A stretch of DNA of 64,000 bases from Dokdonia sp. Hel_I_53 (GTDB lineage: Bacteria > Bacteroidota > Bacteroidia > Flavobacteriales > Flavobacteriaceae), in the NCBI RefSeq assembly GCF_007827465.1, contig NZ_VISL01000001.1, positions 2,003,001-2,067,000 of the forward strand, read 5' to 3'. The translations under genes and the position numbers were made by a program. Below, one piece after another: positions 17,918-27,447 of the stretch. The first letter of the stretch is position 1, and every line of letters begins with the position of its first letter. The notes beneath the pieces are model-generated. The model saw nothing but the letters and a program-made list of their open reading frames with translations, had not been told where the DNA came from and made no database searches.

Positions 17918-18971
17918 CTCCTCAATTTCAAAATCAGCTAAAATTTACGTTGCGGGTCACAAAGGCCTTGTAGGTAGCGCTATTATGAAGGAACTTCAAA
18001 AGAGAGGTTATTCTAATATTATTACGAGATCACATAAAGAGCTAGATCTTACTGACACTAGTACAACTGCTCGTTTTTTTCAAGAAGAAAAACCTGACTA
18101 CGTTTTTCTAGCGGCCGCAAAAGTGGGAGGAATCCTTGCAAACAACACCTATAGGGCAGATTTTCTATATGAAAATTTGATGATCCAAAATAATGTGATT
18201 CATCACAGCTACAAGAGCAGCGTTAAGAAATTACTTTTTCTAGGTAGCACCTGTATTTATCCAAAAATGGCACCTCAACCGTTGTCTGAAAATAGTTTAC
18301 TTACCGGTACATTAGAATACACAAATGAACCCTATGCCATTGCAAAAATTGCGGGAATAAAGCTCTGTGAAAGCTATAATTTGCAATATGGAACAGATTT
18401 TTTATCAGTCATGCCCACAAACCTGTACGGATATAACGATAATTTTAATTTAGAAACATCCCACGTACTACCTGCACTGATAAGGAAAATCCATCTGGCA
18501 AAACTATTGCAAGACGGTCATACGGATAAAGTATGCCGAAATTTGCAGGTAACCGCTTTCGCGAAAGCGCAACCCATTTTAAATACATACGGAGTAACTG
18601 CCGAAAGTGTTGCAATCTGGGGGAGCGGTTCTCCACGGCGGGAATTTTTATGGAGTCAAGATATGGCCGATGCTTGCGTTCATATTTTAGAACAAACTAC
18701 CTTTGATGATGTCAAAGGAGCTGATACTGAAATACGCAATACACATATCAATATAGGCACAGGAGAAGATATTTCTATTAAAGAATTAGGAATACTCATC
18801 AAAGAGATTGTTGGTTTTAAGGGGAAGCTCGTTTTTGATACTTCAAAACCAGATGGTACTCCAAAAAAGCTCACAGATGTAAAGAAATTACACCAGCAAG
18901 GGTGGAAACACAGTGTTGCACTTAAGGAAGGTATTAGGATGTTATATAACTGGTACTTAGAACAGCAGTAA
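17910..18971 (+). CDS. fcl: GDP-L-fucose synthase
   Basis: This enzyme epimerises and reduces GDP-4-keto-6-deoxymannose to GDP-L-fucose. The 353 residues have the motif [10 protein letters not shown], the substrate loop [14 protein letters not shown] and the catalytic YAIAK. It is longer than the typical 310-320 residues because of an extension between LIRKIHLAK and [13 protein letters not shown]. Extended versions occur in Bacteroidota. Here the extension contains the dispersed palindrome (18555-18568), read as AFAKA at residues 216-220. The gene starts inside gmd, and the flippase ATG directly follows its stop. Confidence 0.94.
   Translation: MNNSSISKSAKIYVAGHKGLVGSAIMKELQKRGYSNIITRSHKELDLTDTSTTARFFQEEKPDYVFLAAAKVGGILANNTYRADFLYENLMIQNNVIHHSYKSSVKKLLFLGSTCIYPKMAPQPLSENSLLTGTLEYTNEPYAIAKIAGIKLCESYNLQYGTDFLSVMPTNLYGYNDNFNLETSHVLPALIRKIHLAKLLQDGHTDKVCRNLQVTAFAKAQPILNTYGVTAESVAIWGSGSPRREFLWSQDMADACVHILEQTTFDDVKGADTEIRNTHINIGTGEDISIKELGILIKEIVGFKGKLVFDTSKPDGTPKKLTDVKKLHQQGWKHSVALKEGIRMLYNWYLEQQ
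18555..18568. repeat. Dispersed palindrome, perfect, inside fcl
   Basis: It encodes AFAKA in the extended loop of GDP-fucose synthase (residues 216-220). Confidence 0.9.
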
Positions 18972-20237
18972 ATGGAATTTTTTCGCTCCATTTTACAAAA
19001 CAATACCGGCCGTACAGTTACAAATAACTATGTCTCACTATTACTCATACAGGCAGCAAATATTTTATTGCCACTGGCTATTTTACCTTACCTCGTGCGT
19101 ACTTTAGGTACTGAAAAATACGGTGTGGTGTTGATAGCGCAATCCCTTTGTACGATTGTATACGTTTTTGTAGAATTTGGATTCTCATTGAGTGCTACCC
19201 GAAGAATTTCATTAGCGAGGAACAATCCTCGTTTGATGGCGGGTATTTTTTCGGCAGTTTATGCTGTTCAAGCAATATTAATCTGCGTGGTTGCTATATT
19301 ATATCTCACTATAATTTTACTATTTGAGCAATTCACTAGAGAATGGGAAGTATTCCTGATAAGTTTTGGTGTTGTTATTGGTCAGACACTTTTTCCCATA
19401 TGGTTTTTTCAAGGGATTGAAAAAATGCGCTTTATAGCGATCATAAATGTGGCAGCAAAAGCTTTGTTTACTATTCTTATATTTATTTTTATCCAACAGC
19501 GATCAGATTACACCTTAGTGCCGCTTTTTAATAGTGTAGGCTATCTTTTTGCGGGAGTAGTGAGTATGGTGTTGAGTTTGCGCTTTACAAGCTTTAAAAT
19601 GCCTTCTAAGTCTCTCATGAGAGAATTAGTAGTCGAAAGTAAAAGTTTATTTGTTTCAAATATAGCGGCAAGATTGTTCAACTCTGCAAATGTTTTTATT
19701 GTGGGAGTGATAGCAGGCGAGTCTGTAGCGGGTGTATTTGGAAGTTTTGAAAAGATTTTTATCGCGTCAAAAAGTTTTTTTTCACCACTGTTTCAGGCGT
19801 TATTTCCATGGCTTTCAAAACAGCCATATAAGAAACAAAGAGTTACAATTTTTCGTTTAATGCCCATACTATCCATATGTGCAATCCTTTTTGCCATTGT
19901 AGTTTTTATTTTTGGAGAAGAGGTGCTCGTTTTGCTTTTTAATGATCCCGATATTACGCAACAGCTAGTTGCCTTTCAAATACTCTCGCTAGCCACTTTA
20001 TTTGCTGCTTTAAACATGAGTTTACTTTCTTTATATTTTCCAGCAATAAAAGCCTATAAAACGCGTATGGTTGTACTGCTCATAGGTGGTGCTTTCAATA
20101 TTTTTACGGCGTATATTTTAGTTACACATTACCAAATTTATGGTATGGTAATCTCTGTTGTTCTTACAGAACTCCTCTTATTGACATGTAGTTTCATTTA
20201 TTTTCTAAGGATGAAAAAGGATATTGTTTATGTCTAG
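18972..20237 (+). CDS. Wzx-type oligosaccharide flippase
   Basis: This 421-residue integral membrane protein has about 12 hydrophobic helices. Its N-terminus, NYVSLLLIQAANILLPLAILPYLVRTLGTEKYG, is characteristic of the MOP/PST flippase superfamily. It would move the undecaprenyl-linked repeat unit across the inner membrane. The ATG follows the fcl stop without a gap, and the next glycosyltransferase overlaps its end by 8 bases. Confidence 0.92.
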   Translation: MEFFRSILQNNTGRTVTNNYVSLLLIQAANILLPLAILPYLVRTLGTEKYGVVLIAQSLCTIVYVFVEFGFSLSATRRISLARNNPRLMAGIFSAVYAVQAILICVVAILYLTIILLFEQFTREWEVFLISFGVVIGQTLFPIWFFQGIEKMRFIAIINVAAKALFTILIFIFIQQRSDYTLVPLFNSVGYLFAGVVSMVLSLRFTSFKMPSKSLMRELVVESKSLFVSNIAARLFNSANVFIVGVIAGESVAGVFGSFEKIFIASKSFFSPLFQALFPWLSKQPYKKQRVTIFRLMPILSICAILFAIVVFIFGEEVLVLLFNDPDITQQLVAFQILSLATLFAALNMSLLSLYFPAIKAYKTRMVVLLIGGAFNIFTAYILVTHYQIYGMVISVVLTELLLLTCSFIYFLRMKKDIVYV

Positions 20238-21315
20238 AAAGCTTATTATACTTCAAACAGTTTTACCAGATTATAGAAGGCCATTTTTTGAAGCCCTTAG
20301 AAATAGGTTGACTGAGAATTTTGAATTATATGGTGGGGAAACCTATTTTGAAACCTCTATTAAAACAAGTTCCAGTATACAACATACTAAAATTACAAAC
20401 CTATTCTTATGCAATAGAAGGTTTTTATGGCAAAAAAGAGTATTAAGGTTAGCAACATCTAGTGGAACTTTAGTAGTAGAACTCAACCCGAGAATACTTA
20501 CTAACTGGTTATTATTAATATTAAGACGTTTTAAAGGACGGAGAACAATTGTCTGGGGGCATGCATGGCCTCGAAAGGGCAAAGATAGCCCAACAGATGT
20601 GTTGAGAAACTGGATGCGGTTACTAGCAACCGAAATTATCGTTTACACAAATACACAGCGTGATGAGTTAAGCGTAAAAATGCCAAATAAAATTATTTTC
20701 GCTGCTCCCAATTCGGTTATATCAAAAGACCAAATGGAAGCATCCTCATCTAATAGTGTGCCCAAAAATTTAATTTATGTAGGTAGGCTTACAAAATCAA
20801 AGAAACCATTGTTTTTAGTGCGTTCATTTGCCAATATGATACACGAACTACCTATGGAGACCAATTTAATAATAGTAGGAGAGGGGACGGTTAAAGATGA
20901 AATTGCGGAGTTAATAAAAAAGAAAAAATTATCAAATAGGATCATTTTAGCTGGTCATATTAATGATGAACAAAAACTAAAGGATCTTTATCACACTAGT
21001 ATTTTTAGTGTTTCTCCAGGATATGTTGGTTTATCTATCATACAAAGTTTCAGTTTTGGGGTTCCTATGCTTATTTCGAGAGATGAGCCTCATTCGCCTG
21101 AAATTGAAGCAGCGGTCCAAGGAGAAAATGCAATTTTTTACAAATCTGATTCTGAGGAAAGCTTTCGCGAAAGCGTAAGAGAAATATTAAACAATAAAGA
21201 ATCTTGGTTAAAAAGGCGCCACGCGATATCACATTTTTGTGCTTCAACCTACAGTGTTGAAAAAATGGCAGCTGTTTTTTGTAATTTGATCAATCAAAAA
21301 AAGTGTAATTCTTAA
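20230..21315 (+). CDS. Glycosyltransferase family 4 protein
   Basis: The start is the ATG at 20230 rather than the TTG at 20224; it overlaps the flippase by 8 bases. The 361-residue GT-B protein has a C-terminal Glycos_transf_1 domain with LIYVGRLTKSKKPLFLVRSF and the donor-binding region PGYVGLSIIQSFSFGVPMLI. The dispersed palindrome (21161-21174) is read in a third frame here as SFRES at residues 311-315. The sugar specificity is unknown. Confidence 0.88.
   Translation: MSRKLIILQTVLPDYRRPFFEALRNRLTENFELYGGETYFETSIKTSSSIQHTKITNLFLCNRRFLWQKRVLRLATSSGTLVVELNPRILTNWLLLILRRFKGRRTIVWGHAWPRKGKDSPTDVLRNWMRLLATEIIVYTNTQRDELSVKMPNKIIFAAPNSVISKDQMEASSSNSVPKNLIYVGRLTKSKKPLFLVRSFANMIHELPMETNLIIVGEGTVKDEIAELIKKKKLSNRIILAGHINDEQKLKDLYHTSIFSVSPGYVGLSIIQSFSFGVPMLISRDEPHSPEIEAAVQGENAIFYKSDSEESFRESVREILNNKESWLKRRHAISHFCASTYSVEKMAAVFCNLINQKKCNS
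21161..21174. repeat. Dispersed palindrome, perfect, inside a GT4 gene
   Basis: It is read in the frame giving Ser-Phe-Arg-Glu-Ser (residues 311-315), unlike the AFAKA and LSRK frames elsewhere. Confidence 0.9.
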
Positions 21316-21344
21316 CAATAGGAAAAGTACTAGAATCAAATCTT

Positions 21345-22784
21345 TTGAAAAAAATCGTAATCCTTTTTTTTACTTTTATCCTTTTCGGGCTAATTCTTAG
21401 CTCAAATTTGAGTTGGGAGCTATCTATATCATTTGCCATAAGTGGTTTATTACTGTTGGCAATTTTAGTTATTCATTTGTACGGAGAAGTTTCTTACTCC
21501 CCATTCATTTCGGTTTTTATTGTTTTTAATTTTCTATTTTTCCTCGTCGCTCCACTTATTCAACTTAAATTAATTGGGTCAAAAAATGCAGCACTGCTTA
21601 CCAACCTTCCTTACGATAAATATCTTACGGTCTACACAAATGTTTTAGTAATAATTTTCAATTTAGTTTTCTTCTTAACGTATTGTTATCTAAAAGGCAG
21701 AAGACGCGTTATAAAGGAGTCAAGGCTCGCTACGAATTATTTGAACAGAATACCGATAACCGTAAGCATACTTTTAGGAGTATGTTTCATAACTGCCATT
21801 TCTAGCTATAACTTTGTAACGAGCGAAATGATTAGAGCAAATTGGATGCCTGCCAGCGTTTCAACTGTTACGTTACTGCTCTGGAAAAAAGTACTGTTTA
21901 TTATTCCTCTAGCAGGAGTCGTTTTATGTGTGGAATATTATAGAAAAGTAAAACAAACACCGCTCAATCAGCTATACTTGTTGTTAGTATTAGTAGCTTT
22001 TATAATCATCTTATTTTGGTTTAAGAATCCATTGGTAGAAAAACGTAATGCGCTTGGGCCTATCTATATAACACTCATCTATTTATTCTTACCTAGACTT
22101 TTAAATTCGAATGTGAGGAGTACTTCTTTTATGTTCTTCTCAATGGTTATTGTATTTCCATTATCTGCTTTTTTTACACATACTACCTCTTCTTTAAAGG
22201 ATATCATTAAGAAACCTAGATTACTTGTAGAACAATTTGAAGGAGAAGGGATTAATGAAGTCTTTAACACCCTGCACTATGACGCTTTTATAAATATCTC
22301 TGCCACAGTAGATTATGTGAAACACGAAGGGTTTGTTTATGGAGAGCAATTACTTAGTGCCTTTCTATTTTTTGTGCCACGTAGTATGTGGGAAAGTAAG
22401 CCTATTAATACAGGACCTTTAGTGGGAGAGTATCTTATTAAACAATATGATTTTCACTATAGTAATTTATCAAACCCAATGGTGTCAGAAGGGTATATAA
22501 ATTTTGGGATCTTTGGCGTGATATTAATGGCGATCGCAATAGCATATACCGTGGTATATTTATTAACTTGGTTGGAAGGAACTCATTATTTAAAAAAAAT
22601 GATGGCATTTTATTTTGCTATTCATTTATTGTTTTTTCTACGTGGAGACTTCACAAATGGTTTTTCATATTACGTAGGGACTATGATTGGAGTACTTGGG
22701 GTATTTAAAATCACAGATTTTCTTATCAAGAACGCATTGCTTAATCAAAGACTATGGAAACAGAAAAAGAAAAACATAGTGTAA
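21345..22784 (+). CDS. Wzy-type O-antigen/oligosaccharide repeat-unit polymerase
   Basis: This 479-residue polytopic membrane protein has about 12 hydrophobic segments. A large periplasmic loop holds the sequence FFVPRSMWESKPINTGPLVGEY, typical of O-antigen polymerases. It would join lipid-linked repeat units. The best start is TTG at 21345, because no in-frame ATG gives the first helix. It overlaps the O-antigen ligase-like gene by 31 bases. Confidence 0.8.
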   Translation: MKKIVILFFTFILFGLILSSNLSWELSISFAISGLLLLAILVIHLYGEVSYSPFISVFIVFNFLFFLVAPLIQLKLIGSKNAALLTNLPYDKYLTVYTNVLVIIFNLVFFLTYCYLKGRRRVIKESRLATNYLNRIPITVSILLGVCFITAISSYNFVTSEMIRANWMPASVSTVTLLLWKKVLFIIPLAGVVLCVEYYRKVKQTPLNQLYLLLVLVAFIIILFWFKNPLVEKRNALGPIYITLIYLFLPRLLNSNVRSTSFMFFSMVIVFPLSAFFTHTTSSLKDIIKKPRLLVEQFEGEGINEVFNTLHYDAFINISATVDYVKHEGFVYGEQLLSAFLFFVPRSMWESKPINTGPLVGEYLIKQYDFHYSNLSNPMVSEGYINFGIFGVILMAIAIAYTVVYLLTWLEGTHYLKKMMAFYFAIHLLFFLRGDFTNGFSYYVGTMIGVLGVFKITDFLIKNALLNQRLWKQKKKNIV

Positions 22785-23965
22785 CATTTTTAAGGTATGC
22801 CTTAGCCTTAGTTTTTGCTTCGGTTGTATTACCTACAAATTTAAAATCTATTGCCATTGGGGTTTTTGCTGTAGCAGTAATTTTCAATGTTTCACAGAGG
22901 CGCCTTACTTTTAATAAGCAAACTGGATATGCAGGTATATTTTATGTACTAATTGCACTCACCTTTTTCTATAGCAATAACCAAGAGTACGCTTTAAGAA
23001 AATTAAGCACGCTACTCCCTCTACTTATATTCCCAGTGTTATTTTCCTTATTAAACACAGGAGAAGTAAGACAGTTAAAAAAATGGCGAAGACCGCTACT
23101 ACTAACCTATATTATAACCGTATTTCTTTTCAACTTGATTCCCTTCGTATGGTTATGGATCACCCATTATTCATTCGAAGAATTAATCATACACTATACA
23201 ACCGTTGTAAGAGTAGACTTTGGAAAATATTCCATACACCCCATTTATTTGTCGATGCACAATGGACTGACCATTCTTTTTTCATTTTTCTTGATAGTTA
23301 GAAAACTTCCTAAAGGACTTATATATAGTTTACTTGCAGTAGATGCGGTTTTATTGCTATTTCTTTTGCTGTTTGCCAAGAAAGGACCGCTACTAGCGTT
23401 ACTACTTATGTTAGGGTTAACACTTATTTTTCATCGTAAAAACAAGCTATTTAAACCTTATTTATTAATAACAATAGTACTCATAGGTTTAACGATAGTA
23501 ATACCTAAAACGAGAAATAAATTTATAGAGCTATTCTCTATTGAGAATGTGGATACTGGGGCTATAAATTCTACAAATATTAGATATAGTATTTATACAA
23601 CCACTATAAACCTTATACAAAAGGCACCAGTCTTTGGGTATGGTATAGGTGATTATAGGGAGGTGTTGACTAGCCAATTTCAAAAAGATGGAAATGAGAT
23701 GTTGTATGAAGCAAACTACAATGCACATAATCAGTATTTGAGTTTTCTACTCATAGGAGGTGTTGTGTTGCTTATTACTTTTTTGATATACCTTTTTATC
23801 ACAGGAGTATTAGCCATTCGGTATGATAATCAATTACTTATTTTAACCCTCATCTTTTATTCAATTGTGATGTTCACAGAGAACATATTAGAACGTGAGT
23901 CTGGGGTGTTATACTTTGCCTTATTTTTAAGCTATTTTGGACTGTTTAATGCAAAAGAAGTCTAG
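22754..23965 (+). CDS. O-antigen ligase (WaaL/Wzy_C) family protein
   Basis: This 403-residue membrane protein has about 11 hydrophobic helices. The periplasmic loop motif APVFGYGIGDYREVL and the following YNAHNQYLSFLLIGG are characteristic of the Wzy_C superfamily, which joins polysaccharide to lipid A-core or other acceptors. The ENILERESGVLYF segment near the end is typical of Flavobacteriia members. The stop shares one base with the GTG start of the next glycosyltransferase. Confidence 0.82.
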   Translation: METEKEKHSVTFLRYALALVFASVVLPTNLKSIAIGVFAVAVIFNVSQRRLTFNKQTGYAGIFYVLIALTFFYSNNQEYALRKLSTLLPLLIFPVLFSLLNTGEVRQLKKWRRPLLLTYIITVFLFNLIPFVWLWITHYSFEELIIHYTTVVRVDFGKYSIHPIYLSMHNGLTILFSFFLIVRKLPKGLIYSLLAVDAVLLLFLLLFAKKGPLLALLLMLGLTLIFHRKNKLFKPYLLITIVLIGLTIVIPKTRNKFIELFSIENVDTGAINSTNIRYSIYTTTINLIQKAPVFGYGIGDYREVLTSQFQKDGNEMLYEANYNAHNQYLSFLLIGGVVLLITFLIYLFITGVLAIRYDNQLLILTLIFYSIVMFTENILERESGVLYFALFLSYFGLFNAKEV

Positions 23966-25116
23966 TGCACATTGCTCAAATACATAACGAGTATAAAGAT
24001 TTAGGAGGCGAAGACGTGGTGGTTGCCCGTGAAAAAGAATTACTAGAAAATGCAGGACATAGCGTATCTCAATATATAGTGAGCAATAAAAATGTAGATA
24101 CGCTTTCGCGAAAGCTAAAAACAGCTATTTCCCTACCATATTCGTATGATCAAAAGGATAAAATGCTGGCTTTTTTAAAAGTGAAGAAGCCCGAAGTTGT
24201 ACACGTTCATAATTTTTTACCTATACTATCTCCTTCTGTATTTTACGCCTGTAAAGAGGTTGGTGTACCAGTAGTATTGACAATACATAATTATAGATTG
24301 ATTTGTAGTAATGGACTATTGTATAGAGATGGGAACGTGTGTGAAAAATGTATCTCAAAAAAATGGGGATTCCCAGCCATTAAACATGGCTGCTATCAAG
24401 ACTCTAGCATAACGTCAATCTTTCCAGTGCTTGCAAATGGAATTCATAGTTCTCTAGATACTTGGTCAAAATATATCGATAAAGTCATTTTTCTGACCGA
24501 GTTTTCTCAAAATATTTTCAAACGGTCTCACATACAGTTTACGAACGAACAAATGATCGTAAAACCAAACTTCGTTAAAGATCGCGGCTACAGCTATGAG
24601 AAAGAGGATTACTTTTTATATGTAGGTCGTCTTTCTGAAGAGAAAGGGATTATTGAAATAGTAAATGCCTTTATTGATTCTGGAAAACCATTAAGAATAG
24701 CGGGAGAGGGACCACTATCAGATATGATAAATACCAAAATAGAAAAATATCCACATATTAAACTTCTAGGCTTTCAAAATCAAGATGAACTCTCCGAACT
24801 TTATTTAAAAGCAAAAGCACTTGTGACAGGATCAAAAATGTATGAGACCTTTGGCCTTATCATTATAGAAGCTTTCTCTTTTGGAACTCCTGTAATCGCT
24901 CCAAATTTTGGAAACGTGGGGAGTTTAGTTACTACAAATATTGATGGAGTGTTGTATGATCATCTGGACGCATCAAGTTTGCAAGAATCCTTTGAGAAAT
25001 TTGACTTTTTGGATCAGGAAAAACTACGAAAAAATGCTAGAGCTACATTTGAAAAGAACTTTACGTCTGGGCAAAACCTAAACCAATTAGAGGCTATTTA
25101 TAAAAGTGTTTTATAG
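23965..25116 (+). CDS. Glycosyltransferase family 4 protein
   Basis: The GTG start overlaps the stop of the ligase-like gene by one base. The 383-residue GT-B enzyme has VVHVHNFLPILSPSVFYACK and the Cys-containing loop NGLLYRDGNVCEKC in the acceptor half, and YVGRLSEEKG plus MYETFGLIIIEAFSFGTPVI in the donor half. The palindrome at 24102-24115 is read as LSRK at residues 47-50. Specificity is unknown; it is one of four transferases in the cluster. Confidence 0.9.
   Translation: MHIAQIHNEYKDLGGEDVVVAREKELLENAGHSVSQYIVSNKNVDTLSRKLKTAISLPYSYDQKDKMLAFLKVKKPEVVHVHNFLPILSPSVFYACKEVGVPVVLTIHNYRLICSNGLLYRDGNVCEKCISKKWGFPAIKHGCYQDSSITSIFPVLANGIHSSLDTWSKYIDKVIFLTEFSQNIFKRSHIQFTNEQMIVKPNFVKDRGYSYEKEDYFLYVGRLSEEKGIIEIVNAFIDSGKPLRIAGEGPLSDMINTKIEKYPHIKLLGFQNQDELSELYLKAKALVTGSKMYETFGLIIIEAFSFGTPVIAPNFGNVGSLVTTNIDGVLYDHLDASSLQESFEKFDFLDQEKLRKNARATFEKNFTSGQNLNQLEAIYKSVL
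24102..24115. repeat. Dispersed palindrome, perfect, inside a GT4 gene
   Basis: It is read as Leu-Ser-Arg-Lys (residues 47-50), in the N-terminal half of the transferase. Confidence 0.9.
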
Positions 25117-25122
25117 AGATTT

Positions 25123-26343
25123 ATGAGTTTACAGGCAAAGCACATCACCCTTATTTCCCTTAACTTCTATCCAGAAGATACAGCTATAGGTTTATACAGT
25201 ACCCAACTTGCCCAGTATCTTGAAAAGCAAGGTGCTGAGGTGTCAGTAATTACCGGATTTCCATATTATCCTAATTGGAAAATAAGAGAGGATTACAAAA
25301 ATAAAGGAAGCTTTTACCACGAGAAAATAGGGAACATATCTATTTATAGATACAAGCAATTTACACCAGAAAACCCCACATTTTTAAAACGAATAGTTCA
25401 AATAGTTGACTTCACAATTGGCACTAGGATTAATTTTAAGCACATCAAAAACTGCGACATCGTTATATCTGTAATTCCATTTACGAGTAGTGCATGGTTA
25501 GGAAATACGCTTTCGCGAAAGCGTAACGCAAAGCATTGGATACACATTCAAGATTTTGAATTTGATGCAGCGTTTCAGTCTGGAGTTGCAAAAGGCTCGT
25601 ACTTAAAAAAACGCCTATATAGAAGCCTTATGAAGCTAGAAAGGTACATCCTAAATCAAGCTGACGGAGCTAGTACAATTAGTTATGCCATGCTGTCTAA
25701 ATTAAAACAGAAAACAATTACAGCACCTCATTATGTGCCTAATTGGGTAGTTAATGAGCATATAGACGCTCAAGACTTACTTGCAAATAATCTATTTACA
25801 AAGTCAAAGTTCAGTATTTTGTATGCAGGTAATGTGGGAGATAAACAAGATTGGGATTTGTTTGAAAAATTAGTGCATGCTTTAGACCCCAAGAAGTACG
25901 AAGTTGTTGTTGTAGGAGCAGGAGGAAAATTTGAAAATTTAAAGAAAGCACTCTCTACCACAAACACCCGCTTTGTAGATCCTGTTCCATTTAACGCACT
26001 GTCTTCTCTTCTTTCAAGCACAGATGTACATATTCTTTTCCAAAAGAATACGGTTATAGATACAGTCATGCCATCAAAATTATTGGGTATGATGGCCAGT
26101 GGTAAGCCATCTATAGTGACGGGTCATCCAGAGGCAGAAACCCGTGAAATAATAGAAAGATCGCAAGGAGGTTTTTATAATAGCGTACAATCTGTAACAG
26201 CTATAGTAGAATATCTTGAGAGGTTGCGTATGGAACCTACAATGCACACAGAGATTGGACAAAATGCGCAACTTTACATCACCCAAAACTTTAATAAAAA
26301 AGAAATCTTAGCAAATTTTTATAATAGATTGTTGACTTTATAG
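25123..26343 (+). CDS. WcaI-like glycosyltransferase family 4 protein
   Basis: The 406-residue protein opens with ITLISLNFYPEDTAIGLYS, followed by VSVITGFPYYPNW, the pattern of WcaI-type transferases of colanic-acid-like clusters. WcaI itself transfers fucose in E. coli, which would suit the GDP-fucose genes upstream, but the specificity here is inference. The palindrome (25509-25522) encodes LSRKR at residues 130-134. This is the last gene of the first run of overlapping genes, and the following 112 bases contain a promoter. Confidence 0.85.
   Translation: MSLQAKHITLISLNFYPEDTAIGLYSTQLAQYLEKQGAEVSVITGFPYYPNWKIREDYKNKGSFYHEKIGNISIYRYKQFTPENPTFLKRIVQIVDFTIGTRINFKHIKNCDIVISVIPFTSSAWLGNTLSRKRNAKHWIHIQDFEFDAAFQSGVAKGSYLKKRLYRSLMKLERYILNQADGASTISYAMLSKLKQKTITAPHYVPNWVVNEHIDAQDLLANNLFTKSKFSILYAGNVGDKQDWDLFEKLVHALDPKKYEVVVVGAGGKFENLKKALSTTNTRFVDPVPFNALSSLLSSTDVHILFQKNTVIDTVMPSKLLGMMASGKPSIVTGHPEAETREIIERSQGGFYNSVQSVTAIVEYLERLRMEPTMHTEIGQNAQLYITQNFNKKEILANFYNRLLTL
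25509..25522. repeat. Dispersed palindrome, perfect, inside the WcaI-like gene
   Basis: Extended form TACGCTTTCGCGAAAGCGTA, read as LSRKR at residues 130-134. Confidence 0.9.
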
Positions 26344-26350
26344 GTAAAAC

Positions 26351-26382
26351 TTGCTGAGTACAAGCTTACTTTCCTACTTTTG
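26351..26382 (+). promoter_or_regulatory. Bacteroidota-type promoter for the UXS-like gene
   Basis: TTG (26351-26353), a 21-base spacer and TACTTTTG (26375-26382) fit the Flavobacterium consensus. It marks a second transcription unit inside the polysaccharide cluster. Confidence 0.6.
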
Positions 26383-26455
26383 CTAGGAATAGGTGACAAT
26401 TCTAATCTAAAGCAATACTGAAAAGATGGTTACCCGTCGATGTTAAACTAAAGAT

Positions 26456-27445
26456 ATGCGCAAAAGAGTTTTGATTACAGGAGCAGCTGGCTTTTTAGGT
26501 TCACACCTATGTGATCGCTTTATTGCCGAAGGTTTTCATGTGATAGGGATGGATAATCTTATCACAGGTAGCTTAGCTAATATTGAGCACTTATTCCACT
26601 TGGAACAGTTTGAGTTTTACAACCACGATGTCACCACTTTTGTACATGTTTCTGGTGAACTAGACTATATATTGCATTTTGCCTCACCGGCTAGCCCTAT
26701 TGACTATTTAAAAATTCCTATTCAAACCTTAAAAGTAGGTTCACTAGGTACTCACAATCTTTTGGGACTTGCTAAAGTGAAAAACGCACGATTTCTGATA
26801 GCCTCAACATCTGAGATTTATGGAGATCCTTTAGTGCACCCTCAAGACGAAGATTACTATGGAAATGTGAATACGATAGGTCCTCGTGGCGTATACGACG
26901 AGGCAAAACGCTTTCAAGAATCTATAACAATGGCGTATCATCGTTTTCACGGTATGGAAACACGCATTGTACGCATATTTAATACCTATGGTCCAAGAAT
27001 GCGATTAAATGATGGTCGTGTAATACCCGCTTTTATGGGGCAGGCACTTAGGGGAGAAGACCTCACTATATTTGGCAATGGATTACAAACAAGATCGTTT
27101 TGTTATGTAGATGATCAAGTTGAAGGAATTTATAGGTTATTATTGAGTGACTACGCATTACCTGTAAACATTGGAAATCCAGATGAGATCACCATAAAAG
27201 ATTTTGCAGAAGAAATTATCAAACTTACTGGCACCGCCCAAAAGGTAGTCTATAATGAACTACCAGCCGATGATCCGTTGCAACGACAACCGGATATATC
27301 TAAGGCCAATGCGATTTTAGGCTGGGAACCAAAAATTGATCGCTCAGAAGGTATGAAAAAGACCTTTGATTATTTTAGAAATTTGTCGAAAGAACAACTC
27401 TATAAGAGTGAGCATAAGGACTTTTCAAAGCATATACGAAAGTAG
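26456..27445 (+). CDS. UDP-glucuronate decarboxylase (UDP-xylose synthase)-like SDR epimerase
   Basis: The 329-residue extended SDR protein has the coenzyme motif [16 protein letters not shown] and the catalytic YDEAKRF (Tyr/Lys). [11 protein letters not shown] and [19 protein letters not shown] are hallmarks of the UXS group, which makes UDP-xylose from UDP-glucuronate. A related NAD-dependent epimerase activity cannot be excluded. The gene is followed after 2 bases by the initiating sugar transferase. Confidence 0.85.
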   Translation: MRKRVLITGAAGFLGSHLCDRFIAEGFHVIGMDNLITGSLANIEHLFHLEQFEFYNHDVTTFVHVSGELDYILHFASPASPIDYLKIPIQTLKVGSLGTHNLLGLAKVKNARFLIASTSEIYGDPLVHPQDEDYYGNVNTIGPRGVYDEAKRFQESITMAYHRFHGMETRIVRIFNTYGPRMRLNDGRVIPAFMGQALRGEDLTIFGNGLQTRSFCYVDDQVEGIYRLLLSDYALPVNIGNPDEITIKDFAEEIIKLTGTAQKVVYNELPADDPLQRQPDISKANAILGWEPKIDRSEGMKKTFDYFRNLSKEQLYKSEHKDFSKHIRK

Positions 27446-27447
27446 TT